A stretch of 64,000 bases of DNA from Candidatus Marithrix sp. (GTDB lineage: Bacteria > Pseudomonadota > Gammaproteobacteria > Beggiatoales > Beggiatoaceae), in contig JADGDS010000004.1 of the NCBI GenBank assembly GCA_016744775.1, forward strand, positions 62,001-126,000. Reading direction: 5' to 3'. The translations under genes were made by a program, and so were the position numbers. Position 1 is the first letter of the stretch. Every line of letters begins with the position of its first letter. Below are positions 10,783-19,498 of the stretch, one piece after another. Below the pieces are notes generated by a model. That model was given only the letters and a program-made list of their open reading frames with translations, did not search any database and had not been told where the DNA came from.

Positions 10783-12168
10783 TTATTCTACCCGCCCATA
10801 AGTATCATCATAGCGTGTAATATCATCTTCACCTAAATAACTGCCTGATTGTACTTCAATTAGTTCTAAAGGTATTTTACCGGGATTTTCTAAGCGATGT
10901 TTTATCCCTAAAGGTATATAAGTTGATTGATTTTCACTTAGAATGAAAGTTTCATCATCTCTGGTTATTCGCGCTGTGCCAGTAACTACTATCCAATGTT
11001 CTGAACGGTGATAGTGTTTTTGTAAAGATAGACTAGCACCGGGATTTACTGTTATACGTTTAACCTGAAAACGCTTTTCAGAATCAATACATTCATAATT
11101 TCCCCATGGACGATAGACTTGACGATGTAATTCTATTTCTGGACGATTTTGATCTTTTAGACGGCTAACTATTTTTTTGACATCTTGCACATGATCTTTA
11201 TGAGCAACTAAGACTGCATCAGCAGTTTCTACAATCGTTAAATCTTTCACACCTATGGCGGCAAGCAGACGATTTTCTGCACGTAAATAGCAATTTTGTG
11301 CATTTTCTGTCAATACATCGCCTAATATTACATTATTATTTGTATCTTGTTCACTTACTTCCCATAAGGATGACCATGCTCCAACATCATTCCAGCCTGC
11401 ATCTAAGGGAATTACAGCCGCTTTCTGAGTTTGTTCCATTACCGCATAATCTATGGATATACTAGGCGATTGTTCAAATGTGGTTTGATCTAAGCGTAAA
11501 AAATCTTGATCTGGTTTTGCATTAGCTATACTTTCGCGACAAACTTCTAAAATCTCAGGTGCAAATTTTTCTAATTCACTGATATATTCTGATGCCTTAA
11601 ACAGAAACATGCCGCTATTCCAATAATATTCATTAGAATCAATATATTGCTGGGCTGTTTCTAAATTAGGTTTTTCAACAAAACGTTCAACTGATACGCC
11701 TTGAGCTTTAATATAACCATAGCCAGTTTCAGGGCTATTAGGAACTATGCCAAATGTTACTAAATTATTTTGTTCGGCTAAGGCTATGCCTTCGACTACC
11801 GCTTCACAAAATTTAGCTGTATCAAATATAAAATGATCAGCAGGTAATACCAATAATAAGGCATCTTCTGGAGCCATTAAAGCGGCAATTGCAGCCGCTG
11901 GTGCTGTATTACGTCCGATTGGTTCTAAAACAATATGCTCAGGATGGACTTCAATATTACGCAATTGTTCAGCTACTAAAAATCTATGAGTTTCATTACA
12001 AATGATAACTGGATCAGCTTGATTTGGTAAATCTTGCAAGCGCGTGACAGTATTTTGCAATAAAGTTTGTTCATTAACTAAAGCTAATAATTGTTTAGGA
12101 TAATGTTCACGTGATAAGGGCCATAAGCGGCTACCTACGCCGCCAGAAAGAATAACAGGAATTAGCAT
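10783..12168 (-). CDS. manC: Mannose-1-phosphate guanylyltransferase / mannose-6-phosphate isomerase (ManC/AlgA type)
   Basis: Bifunctional enzyme making GDP-mannose for surface polysaccharides. The N-terminal nucleotidyltransferase has SGGVGSRLWPLSREHYPKQL and FVEKPNLETAQQYI. The C-terminal type II PMI cupin begins at RPWGNYECID (about residue 347) and contains LQKHYHRSEHWIVVTGTA with metal-binding histidines. The length of 461 is complete. Its start overlaps the end of kdsB by seven bases, so it is the last gene of the amgK-murU-kdsB-manC unit. It may lack isomerase activity in vivo, as some homologues do. Confidence 0.94.
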   Translation of the reverse strand: MLIPVILSGGVGSRLWPLSREHYPKQLLALVNEQTLLQNTVTRLQDLPNQADPVIICNETHRFLVAEQLRNIEVHPEHIVLEPIGRNTAPAAAIAALMAPEDALLLVLPADHFIFDTAKFCEAVVEGIALAEQNNLVTFGIVPNSPETGYGYIKAQGVSVERFVEKPNLETAQQYIDSNEYYWNSGMFLFKASEYISELEKFAPEILEVCRESIANAKPDQDFLRLDQTTFEQSPSISIDYAVMEQTQKAAVIPLDAGWNDVGAWSSLWEVSEQDTNNNVILGDVLTENAQNCYLRAENRLLAAIGVKDLTIVETADAVLVAHKDHVQDVKKIVSRLKDQNRPEIELHRQVYRPWGNYECIDSEKRFQVKRITVNPGASLSLQKHYHRSEHWIVVTGTARITRDDETFILSENQSTYIPLGIKHRLENPGKIPLELIEVQSGSYLGEDDITRYDDTYGRVE

Positions 12169-12902
12169 ATTAATTTACGTACAATTGATAAATCATAATC
12201 TGTATCTACAGATAAAGGTGGTTTATTAGTGGTAACAGTTAAAATGTTTTTGCCAGCTTGTAGAAAACGTAATTGTTCTAATTTTTCCATATTTTCTAAA
12301 TGACTATCTGGAAGTAAATGATAATTTTCAAGAACTTGTCTTTTATAAGCATAAATACCAACATGCCCCCAAAATTGACCATGATTTAACCAATCATCTT
12401 GATCAAAATCACGCAGATAAGGGATGGGGCTACGGGAAAAATATAAAGCATAAGCATCATGTCGGCGAGTAACCTTAACTAAATTTGGATCAAATAATTT
12501 GTGATTGTCATTAATCAAACAAATAGGTGTTACAATATCAGGTAATGGGTTGGTATTTTCAAATACCTCAACTAATTGATTAATTAATGTCGGCTCAATT
12601 AGCGGCTGATCTGCTTGTACATTGATGATAATGTCTGCCGCTAATTTGTCTAATATACTTACAATACGTTCAGTTCCTGACACACAATTGCTATCAGTCA
12701 TCCATACATTACCGCCCCAACTTTCTACTAGTTGCATAACTTCTTCAGAATCGGTGGCAATATGTACTTCATCAACTTTTGAAGCTTGCAAACAACGATT
12801 GTAAACATGCCATAACATAGATTGCCCAGCAATATCAAGTAAAATCTTATTTGCTAAGCGCGTAGAAGCTAAGCGTGCAGGAATTACTACGATAGTTTTC
12901 AT
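12162..12902 (-). CDS. kdsB: 3-deoxy-manno-octulosonate cytidylyltransferase (KdsB)
   Basis: Activates Kdo to CMP-Kdo for LPS core assembly. The open frame extends upstream to 12959, but I place the start at the ATG at 12902, because MKTIVVIPARLASTRLANKI is the family N-terminus and the preceding 19 residues overlap murU. The start codon then overlaps the murU stop as ATGA. Further motifs are ATDSEEVMQLVESWGG, INVQADQPLIEP and the C-terminal SVDTDYDLSIV. The product is 246 residues, normal for KdsB. This complements kdsC and kdsD earlier in the window. Confidence 0.95.
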   Translation of the reverse strand: MKTIVVIPARLASTRLANKILLDIAGQSMLWHVYNRCLQASKVDEVHIATDSEEVMQLVESWGGNVWMTDSNCVSGTERIVSILDKLAADIIINVQADQPLIEPTLINQLVEVFENTNPLPDIVTPICLINDNHKLFDPNLVKVTRRHDAYALYFSRSPIPYLRDFDQDDWLNHGQFWGHVGIYAYKRQVLENYHLLPDSHLENMEKLEQLRFLQAGKNILTVTTNKPPLSVDTDYDLSIVRKLIC

Positions 12903-13558
12903 GCTAATAATCTTTGATCTAATTTTTCTAAACGTTGTGGAGTACCAATATCCAACCATTCACCATCATAATGTTCCCCAGTGACTTTTCCCATTTCCAT
13001 AGCTTTAATTAGTAATGGCACTAATGAAAAACGCCCCGGAGTACAATTAACAAATAAATCTGGATGATAAACACCTATACCACTAAAGGTTAAACGTGGT
13101 GTACCTTCAGAATAAACTTTGTTAGCTTCAAGGTGAAAATCACCTTTTAAATTATGTTCAGGATTATTAATCAAAATTAAATGAGCCAATCCAGTTAATG
13201 AACCAGCTATTTGATTAAAAGGATAATCACACCAAACATCACCATTAACCACTAAAAAAGGAGAATTTTCTAATAAGGGTATTGCATTAAAAATGCCACC
13301 ACCGGTTTCTAATGCAGTATTTTCAGGAGAATAATATAATCGCGCACCATATTGTTGCCCTGTTCCTAAAGTAGCCTCAATTTGTTCACCTAAATAAGCA
13401 TGATTTATAACAATATCAGTAAAACCTGCGGCTACTAAATTTTGAATATGATATTCAATTAAACACTTTCCACCTACTTTTAATAAAGGTTTAGGTTTAG
13501 TATCCGTCAATGGGCGCATACGTTTACCACGCCCCGCCGCAAGTATCATTGCTCGCAT
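12899..13558 (-). CDS. murU: N-acetylmuramate-1-phosphate uridylyltransferase (MurU)
   Basis: Nucleotidyltransferase of about 219 residues that makes UDP-MurNAc from MurNAc-1-phosphate in peptidoglycan recycling. The signature is MILAAGRGKRMRPLTDTKPK, with the substrate-binding LETGGGIFNAIPLL and the metal-binding VVNGDVWCDYPFN. Its location directly after an AmgK-like kinase gene (15-base gap) identifies it as MurU rather than a glucose- or mannose-1-phosphate transferase. It is translationally coupled to kdsB by an ATGA overlap. Confidence 0.88.
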   Translation of the reverse strand: MRAMILAAGRGKRMRPLTDTKPKPLLKVGGKCLIEYHIQNLVAAGFTDIVINHAYLGEQIEATLGTGQQYGARLYYSPENTALETGGGIFNAIPLLENSPFLVVNGDVWCDYPFNQIAGSLTGLAHLILINNPEHNLKGDFHLEANKVYSEGTPRLTFSGIGVYHPDLFVNCTPGRFSLVPLLIKAMEMGKVTGEHYDGEWLDIGTPQRLEKLDQRLLA

Positions 13559-13573
13559 TTAAATCCTCCTATG

Positions 13574-14551
13574 TTATAATTTCATTGTTATCGCCTTACT
13601 TAATTTATGTAAAGCGGCAAGTTCTGGATATTCAGCACTGATATTAACAATATAATTAACAGTTCTGGGAATATCTTTTAAATAACCAGATTTTCCATCG
13701 CGATGATAAAGACGAGCAAAAATACCGCTGGCTTTTAAGTGTCGCTGGATACCCATCCAATCAAACCAACGTAAAAATTCTTTTTCATCAATATCATTTA
13801 ATAGCCCATTTTGTTGTAATCGTGTATAATGTTCAATTGCCCAAGCCGTGGTTTGGTCATTAGACCATGTGATATAACAATCCTTTAATAAAGACACTAA
13901 ATCATAGGTAATAGGACCTTTTACAGCATCTTGAAAATCTAAAATCCCGGGACTTTTTGAGTTGCAAATCATTAAGTTACGTGAATGATAATCACGATGG
14001 ACAAAAACTTGTTCTTGGGATAGAGCGCAACTACTTAATAAATCAAAACAATTTTCTAAATCCTTACGCTCAGTGTCTGATAAAGCTAAATTTAAATGTT
14101 TATCCAGTAACCAATCTATGAATAAATTCATTTCCCTATGTAATAAGGGACGATCATATAATGGTAAGTCATCACTATTAGCATGGGTTTGCATCTGAGC
14201 CAAAGCCTTTAAAGCATCTCCATATAATTGGTCAACTTGTTGCTCATTTAGAGCCGGTAAATATAATTCAGAACCCAAATCAGTTAATAACAAAAAACCT
14301 TGATCAAGATCACTGGCAATGATATGAGGAACATTTAAGCCAATGGCTTTTAAACGTTCGGCAATATCAATAAAGGGACCACAATTTTCTTTAGAAGGTG
14401 GTGCATCCATCACTATATGTGATACACCGTCTATAATAAGACGAAAATAACGACGAAAACTAGCATCATTAGTTATAGCCTCAATCTGAGGATTGGAAAT
14501 CTTCAACTCAGATGTTAACCATTTGTTTAAATTATCGGTACGTTCAGACAT
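13574..14551 (-). CDS. amgK: N-acetylmuramate/N-acetylglucosamine anomeric kinase (AmgK)
   Basis: Aminoglycoside-phosphotransferase-fold kinase that phosphorylates MurNAc or GlcNAc at C1. With MurU it gives a bypass of de novo UDP-MurNAc synthesis, and hence intrinsic fosfomycin tolerance in species where it was studied. The catalytic loop is VFVHRDYHSRNLMI (HxDxxxxN) and the metal-binding motif is GILDFQDAVKGPITYDLVSL. The length of 325 is typical. It is the promoter-proximal gene of a unit with murU, kdsB and manC, and diverges from rpoH across 230 AT-rich bases. Confidence 0.9.
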   Translation of the reverse strand: MSERTDNLNKWLTSELKISNPQIEAITNDASFRRYFRLIIDGVSHIVMDAPPSKENCGPFIDIAERLKAIGLNVPHIIASDLDQGFLLLTDLGSELYLPALNEQQVDQLYGDALKALAQMQTHANSDDLPLYDRPLLHREMNLFIDWLLDKHLNLALSDTERKDLENCFDLLSSCALSQEQVFVHRDYHSRNLMICNSKSPGILDFQDAVKGPITYDLVSLLKDCYITWSNDQTTAWAIEHYTRLQQNGLLNDIDEKEFLRWFDWMGIQRHLKASGIFARLYHRDGKSGYLKDIPRTVNYIVNISAEYPELAALHKLSKAITMKL

Positions 14552-14656
14552 TTTCTAAAAACCTAAACTATAAAAAAAAATACAAACACATCAAATTTCG
14601 TGCCGTATATTATACAAATTTTGTTGTTTTATTTGTAAATAATAAAATTATACCTG

Positions 14657-14691
14657 ATATAATTAGTCAAGTATTTATTGACTAATTATAT
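14657..14691. promoter_or_regulatory. 14-bp perfect inverted repeat upstream of rpoH
   Basis: ATATAATTAGTCAA at 14657-14670 is perfectly repeated in inverse as TTGACTAATTATAT at 14678-14691, with a 7-base spacer. It lies between divergent amgK and rpoH, about 90 bases before rpoH. It may be a protein-binding operator or an RNA hairpin in the rpoH leader. The remaining 14580-14780 sequence is extremely AT-rich and includes several TATAAT-like hexamers. Confidence 0.6.
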
Positions 14692-14781
14692 ATTATAGTG
14701 ATACTATGTCTATAATATGTTATATCAATATATTATAATATACTTATATATATTATAATATTCACAAGATAAAGGAGACTT

Positions 14782-15639
14782 ATGTCAGCACTCACATTAA
14801 ATATGAAGCTTGCAGTGCCGGGTACCAATATCGAAGCTTATGCGCAATCTATAAAAGCTATTCCAATGCTAACGGTTGAACAAGAGCGGGAATTAGCTAG
14901 ATTTTTACGCGAAGATAATGATCTTGAATCTGCACGTGTGCTTGTTATGTCACACTTACGATTTGTCATGCACATTGCTCACAGCTATCGCGGATATGGA
15001 TTACCACAATCAGATTTAATTCAAGAAGGCAATATTGGTTTGATGAAGGCGGTGAAACGCTTTGATCCTAATGTTGGTGTACGTTTAGTATCCTTTGCTG
15101 TACATTGGATACGAGCAGAAATTCATGAGTATATTCTACGTAATTGGCGGATTGTCAAAGTTGCTACAACTAAATCACAACGTAAATTGTTTTTTAATTT
15201 ACGTAGTGCAAAAAAACGTTTAGGATGGTTTAATTATGCAGAAATTCAACGTGTTGCAGAAGATTTAGGTGTTAGTGCTAAAGATGTACGTGAAATGGAA
15301 ACACGTCTTAGCACTCATGATTTAGCTTTTGATGCCCCTAGTGATGCTGATGAAGAATCAGAAATCATTTGCCCTGCTGGTTATTTAGAAGATAATCGTT
15401 ATAACCCAGCTGATATTGCAGAAGTAGATGATTGGGTAGCATTTGGGCATGGGCGATTATATAATGCGATTGGAAAATTAGATCCTCGCAGCCAAGATAT
15501 TTTAAAACAACGTTGGTTAAGTGAAGAAAAATCCACTTTACAACAATTAGCTGTACATTATAAGGTATCAGCGGAACGTATTCGTCAGATTGAAAACAAT
15601 GCGATGAAAAAGCTTAAGAAAAGTATTTCATTAGCATAA
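14782..15639 (+). CDS. rpoH: RNA polymerase heat-shock sigma factor sigma-32 (RpoH)
   Basis: Directs transcription of heat-shock genes such as groESL. The 285-residue protein has region 2 with [20 protein letters not shown] and [19 protein letters not shown]. The RpoH box, QRKLFFNLR (about residues 132-141), separates it from other sigma70-family members. Region 4 ends with the helix-turn-helix [16 protein letters not shown]. An AAGGAG ribosome-binding site stands just before the ATG. The ccoI-type ATPase starts one base after its stop, so the two may share a transcript. ftsEX, often upstream of rpoH, is absent. Confidence 0.97.
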   Translation: MSALTLNMKLAVPGTNIEAYAQSIKAIPMLTVEQERELARFLREDNDLESARVLVMSHLRFVMHIAHSYRGYGLPQSDLIQEGNIGLMKAVKRFDPNVGVRLVSFAVHWIRAEIHEYILRNWRIVKVATTKSQRKLFFNLRSAKKRLGWFNYAEIQRVAEDLGVSAKDVREMETRLSTHDLAFDAPSDADEESEIICPAGYLEDNRYNPADIAEVDDWVAFGHGRLYNAIGKLDPRSQDILKQRWLSEEKSTLQQLAVHYKVSAERIRQIENNAMKKLKKSISLA

Positions 15640-15640
15640 A

Positions 15641-17983
15641 ATGTCAAATAATACCTGCTATCATTGCGGCTTACCGGTTCCTAAGAACCTAAATATACAT
15701 GTCCATATTGATAATAAGGATCAAGCTATGTGTTGTCATGGTTGTCAAGCTGTGGCAGAAGCTATTATCAATTCTGGGCTGCAAGATTTTTATAAACATC
15801 GTACTAGTAATGCTCCTACTGGGCAAGATTTGATTCCTGATGTTCTTGTTTATGATAATCCTAAAATTCAAAAACGTTTTGTGCGTTATGAAGGTGAACA
15901 TATACGTGAAGCCGCTTTAATTTTAGAAGGTATTACTTGTGCAGCCTGTGTTTGGTTGAATGAACGTCATTTACTTAGTTTAGATGGTGTTATTGATGTA
16001 CAAGTGAATTATTCTACTCATCGCGCTCAAGTGCGATGGGATAATTCACGTATTCAGTTGAGTGAAATTTTACAAGCTATTAGTGCTATAGGTTATATAG
16101 CTCATCCTTATGATCCTGCTCAGCAACAAGAAATTTTAGAACGTGAGCGTAAACAACAGTTATTTCGCATTGGTATTGCTGGTATTTTAACTGCACAAAT
16201 TATGATGTTTTCGATAGGTTTATATTTTTATGACATCGAAGCTGAATTTAAAAGTTTATTTTCTTGGATCAATCTAATATTAACAATCCCTTTAATTGCT
16301 TATGTAGCTCAACCCTTTTATAAAAATGCTTGGCGCGATCTTAGTCATAAGCAAGTTGGAATGGATGTTCCTATTGTTTTGGCTATTAGTTTGGCTTTTA
16401 TTGGTAGTGTGTATGCGGTTTTGAGTGGTGATGGAGAAGTTTATTTTGATTCGATTGCTATGTTTGTGTTTTTCTTGCTTACGGCTCGCTATTTTGAATT
16501 TCTGGCTCGACAACGTAGTGCTAGTGCCGCTGAAAGTTTAGTGCATTTGGTGCCTACAATGGCAACTCGTTTACGTCAAAAACAAGAGGAATCTGTATTA
16601 GTAGCTGATTTAGAAATCGGCGATATAGTGCTAATTCGCCCGGGTGAAAATGTGCCGGCTGATGGTATTATTGTAGAAGGTAAATCTAGTATTGATGAAT
16701 CTTTGTTGACGGGAGAAAGTTATCCTGTAGTAAAAAATACTGGGCAAGAGATCATTGCAGGTAGCGTTAATATTGATAGCCCATTAAAAATGCAGGTTCA
16801 TAAAGTCGGCACTGAAACAGTATTATCATATATTTTACGTTTATTAGAACGCGCTCAAACAGAAAAACCTGCTATCACGAAATTAGCAGATCAAGTTGCT
16901 TCATGGTTTGTATTAGGAGTGTTAATATTAGCCTTGTTGGTGACTCTTTATTATGCAGAGTTAGCAATTACACTTTCAGTATTAGTAGTGACTTGCCCAT
17001 GTGCTTTATCATTAGCTACACCTACTGCGATAACTGCTGCCACTAGCAGTTTAACTAAAATCGGTTTATTGACAACTAGAGCTTATGCTTTAGAAACTCT
17101 GGCACGAGCAACGCATTTTGTGTTTGATAAAACAGGTACTTTAACTGAAGGAAATTTACGTTTATTAAGTTGTGATACTGAATATTTGAAGTATGCGGCT
17201 GCATTAGAACGGAATTCTGAACATCCAATTGCAAAAGCTATAATAGCCGCTGCACCAGAGTCGAATCTTGATGCAAATAATGTTTGTAATTATCCCGGTG
17301 CTGGAATACAGGGAGATATTGAGGGTAAAACTTATTTTTTAGGCACAGCGGCTTTTATTAAAGATAAAACTGGTATTAGTTATGAACAAGAAAGTCTTAA
17401 TACCTTAGTATTATTAGCAGATAAAGATAAAATTTATGCAGCTTTTACATTTGAGGATACAATACGCTCCGGTGCCAAAGAATTAGTAGAATCATTAAAA
17501 CAGCAAGGCAAATCAGTAAGTATTTTAAGCGGCGACAATGAACAAGCTGTTAGAAAAATTGCGAATGCTGTAAATATTGATAATATAGCTTTTTCATTAA
17601 CTCCTGAAGAAAAATTGCAACACGTTAAAAAATTACAAGACAAGGGAGCAATTGTTGCAATGATAGGAGATGGGGTAAATGATGCTCCAGTATTAGCACA
17701 AGCTCAGGTTTCAATTGCAATGGGCAGCGGCACTCAAATAGCTCGTGCCAGTGCTGATATGATTTTACTTACAGAACAATTACCTAACTTAATAACAGCT
17801 ATTTATACTGCTCGTAAAACTTTGAATATTATCCGTCAGAATGTGACATGGGCAATTGGATATAATGTGATTGCTTTGCCAGCGGCAGCGGCGGGATTGG
17901 TTGCTCCTTGGATGGCTGCTATAGGGATGTCACTTAGTTCCTTGTTGGTGGTTACTAATGCTTTGCGGTTGTTGAGGCGTTGA
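15641..17983 (+). CDS. ccoI: Copper-translocating P1B-type ATPase (CcoI/FixI type)
   Basis: Inner-membrane ATPase of 780 residues, of the type that exports copper for cbb3 oxidase assembly. It opens with the cysteine-rich domain typical of CcoI (CYHCGLPVP, then MCCHGCQAVAEAI). An HMA domain follows with GITCAACVWLNE (about residue 97). Later come the membrane CPC motif TCPCALSLATP (about 452), the phosphorylation site DKTGTLTEG (about 496) and GDGVNDAPVLAQAQVS. The cbb3 genes ccoNOP are not in the window, so a general CopA role is an alternative. The last eight codons are duplicated 540 bases downstream. Confidence 0.9.
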   Translation: MSNNTCYHCGLPVPKNLNIHVHIDNKDQAMCCHGCQAVAEAIINSGLQDFYKHRTSNAPTGQDLIPDVLVYDNPKIQKRFVRYEGEHIREAALILEGITCAACVWLNERHLLSLDGVIDVQVNYSTHRAQVRWDNSRIQLSEILQAISAIGYIAHPYDPAQQQEILERERKQQLFRIGIAGILTAQIMMFSIGLYFYDIEAEFKSLFSWINLILTIPLIAYVAQPFYKNAWRDLSHKQVGMDVPIVLAISLAFIGSVYAVLSGDGEVYFDSIAMFVFFLLTARYFEFLARQRSASAAESLVHLVPTMATRLRQKQEESVLVADLEIGDIVLIRPGENVPADGIIVEGKSSIDESLLTGESYPVVKNTGQEIIAGSVNIDSPLKMQVHKVGTETVLSYILRLLERAQTEKPAITKLADQVASWFVLGVLILALLVTLYYAELAITLSVLVVTCPCALSLATPTAITAATSSLTKIGLLTTRAYALETLARATHFVFDKTGTLTEGNLRLLSCDTEYLKYAAALERNSEHPIAKAIIAAAPESNLDANNVCNYPGAGIQGDIEGKTYFLGTAAFIKDKTGISYEQESLNTLVLLADKDKIYAAFTFEDTIRSGAKELVESLKQQGKSVSILSGDNEQAVRKIANAVNIDNIAFSLTPEEKLQHVKKLQDKGAIVAMIGDGVNDAPVLAQAQVSIAMGSGTQIARASADMILLTEQLPNLITAIYTARKTLNIIRQNVTWAIGYNVIALPAAAAGLVAPWMAAIGMSLSSLLVVTNALRLLRR

Positions 17984-18008
17984 CTCGATATTAAATCACG
18001 GAGTAAAT

Positions 18009-18026
18009 GGTAGGTTATCACCTACC
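18009..18026. repeat. Small hairpin GGTAGGT-TATC-ACCTACC
   Basis: A perfect 7-bp stem with a TATC loop lies 26 bases after the ccoI stop. It might act as a weak terminator, but the ACCCTACAAGG sequence that follows is part of a repeat also found inverted at 18532, so it is more likely a unit of a dispersed repeat. Confidence 0.55.
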
Positions 18027-18075
18027 CTACAAGGCTGCCTTGCTTCCCATTTTTAAAGGTTAATGCCAAAATTAG

Positions 18076-18313
18076 TTTATTCCGTAAATTCGTTGTACTT
18101 AATAACTGATGTTACGCACCCTAGTTAGCTTCGCTGACTTCGTATCCCACGCTCCAGCGTCGAGTGTTTTTTTTCTTATACTTGGTTCATTACAGTGGTT
18201 TTACTCGACGCTGGAGCGTCTATACATGCGTTCCCACGCTGGAGCGTGGGAACGAGAGTGCGTAACATCAGTTAATAAAAAAAATCAATAGTACAACGAA
18301 TTTACGGAATAAA
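18076..18313. mobile_element. MITE-like nested palindromic element, 238 bp
   Basis: Perfect 24-bp terminal inverted repeats (outer end TTTATTCCGTAAATTCG) lie at 18076-18099 and 18290-18313. A second perfect 17-bp pair, TAACTGATGTTACGCAC at 18103-18119 and its complement at 18258-18274, is nested inside. The centre holds CGCTCCAGCGTCGAG/CTCGACGCTGGAGCG and the hairpin GTTCCCACGCTGGAGCG. It has no credible gene. Such compact nested palindromes without coding capacity are usual for MITEs or REP-type elements mobilised in trans. Confidence 0.75.
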
Positions 18314-18343
18314 CGATACGATACGATACGAAGTCAATTCTTA

Positions 18344-18496
18344 ATGGAACAAAACGCGCTAACTGCAAATGATTTATCAGAGATAGCTGATGCTGATGAA
18401 CTTTTAGAAATTATAAATGGTCATAAGGAGTTAAATGCACGACAAATACACAGCTTGAGTAATCGTTTTCATGTTTCGCCGGCTGTCTTTATTTAA
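18344..18496 (+). pseudogene. HigA-family antitoxin, C-terminal remnant
   Basis: A 50-codon open frame, too short for most gene callers, encodes MEQNALTANDLSEIADADEL followed by ELNARQIHSLSNRFHVSPAV. This is the C-terminal half of a HigA-type helix-turn-helix antitoxin, in which a MEQ...L(T)xxDL motif and a final RFxVSPAxFI tail are characteristic. The N-terminal part is missing, and the frame is cut off upstream by a short CGATA tandem repeat and the palindromic element. No toxin gene is next to it. I infer a decayed toxin-antitoxin locus rather than a working protein. Confidence 0.7.
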
Positions 18497-18565
18497 GCAG
18501 CTTTGCGGTTGTTGAGGCGTTATTGTGTGATAGCCTTGTAGGGTCCCATTTTGGGTCAAAAAAAA

Positions 18566-19486
18566 TTATTTTGCTGTTTGCTTAATAACAGAAGTTGCAG
18601 CAGCAACAAGACTTGAAATATCTGCTAAATCAGATGGAATTATCATAGTATTGTTTTCTTTTGCAAGATTACCAAATTCTTTAATATAGCTTTCTGCTAC
18701 ACGAAGATTCACCGCTTCTAATCCGCCTTGGGAATTAATTGCTGAAGCAATTTCTTTAATTCCAGCGGCAGTTGCATCTGCAATCGAACGGATTTCTGAA
18801 GCTTTACCTTCTGCTTCATTAATTTGTTTTTGTTTTTCACCTTCAGACTGACGAATTAATTCTTGCTTTTGCCCTTCAGCACGATTTATTTGTGCTTGAC
18901 GATCACCCTCAGATTCTGCAATTTGCGCACGCTTTTCTCGTTCAGCACGCATTTGTTTTTCCATCGCATCTTTAATTGATTGTGGTGGAAGGATATTTTT
19001 CACCTCATAGCGAGTTACTTTAACACCCCAAGGATCAGAAGCTTCATCTACCGCCTGAACAATCGAACCGTTTATGGTATCACGTTCCTCAAAAGTTTTA
19101 TCAAGTTCCAATTTCCCAATAATACTTCTCATTGTTGTTTGAGCAAGTTGACTCACTGCAAATCTATAATCCTGAATCCCATAACTAGCCTTTTTCGGAT
19201 CAAATACCTGAACATATAATATTCCATCTACTTCAACAGAAACATTATCCCGAGTAATACATGTTTGTGGCATTACATCCATTGCAACTTCTTTAAGGGA
19301 GTGTTGATATGCAACTTTATCAATAAATGGAATCAGAATATGAAAACCAGCATCCAAAATTCGGCTAAATTTTCCTAAACGCTCAATAATATACGCTTGT
19401 CGCTGTGGTACAATTTTGACTGTTGAAACAAAGAGTATAAAGACAAAAAATGCTAAAAAGATTAGTATAATAAGTTCTGAGTACAT
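18566..19486 (-). CDS. SPFH/Band 7 membrane protein (QmcA-like, stomatin family)
   Basis: A 306-residue membrane-anchored scaffold protein. One N-terminal membrane segment (LIILIFLAFFVFILFVSTVK, about residues 5-24) leads into the SPFH domain starting VPQRQAYIIERLGKF. The domain continues with CITRDNVSVEVDGILYVQVF. A long charged coiled coil rich in AEGEKQ repeats (about residues 185-240) follows. It lies 12 bases after an NfeD gene, the usual partner, so the two probably form a membrane microdomain complex. The exact cellular role of the pair is not established. Confidence 0.9.
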   Translation of the reverse strand: MYSELIILIFLAFFVFILFVSTVKIVPQRQAYIIERLGKFSRILDAGFHILIPFIDKVAYQHSLKEVAMDVMPQTCITRDNVSVEVDGILYVQVFDPKKASYGIQDYRFAVSQLAQTTMRSIIGKLELDKTFEERDTINGSIVQAVDEASDPWGVKVTRYEVKNILPPQSIKDAMEKQMRAEREKRAQIAESEGDRQAQINRAEGQKQELIRQSEGEKQKQINEAEGKASEIRSIADATAAGIKEIASAINSQGGLEAVNLRVAESYIKEFGNLAKENNTMIIPSDLADISSLVAAATSVIKQTAK

Positions 19487-19498
19487 ATAAAGTTCCTG

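Larger units (their letters stand above)
17960..18521. repeat. 22-bp direct repeats bounding the post-ccoI repeat region
   Basis: The run starting GCTTTGCGGTTGTTGAGG and ending CGTT is at 17960-17981 (codons for the CcoI C-terminus) and again, identical, at 18500-18521. A 13-bp inverted pair, ACCCTACAAGGCT at 18024-18036 and its complement at 18532-18544, is nested with it. The 540 bases between look like inserted or rearranged DNA. The whole gene-poor stretch 17984-18565 holds only these repeats, the palindromic element and a HigA remnant. Confidence 0.7.

Noticed and set aside
12903..12959. Longer start for kdsB
   Set aside because: The extra 19 residues do not resemble KdsB and overlap murU; the ATG at 12902 matches the family start and gives an ATGA coupling.
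18109..18291. 60-codon open frame inside the nested palindrome (ends with RSHAGAWERE-like text)
   Set aside because: The reading frame is just the translation of the CCCACGCTGGAGCG palindrome; this peptide text is a known artefact of such repeats.
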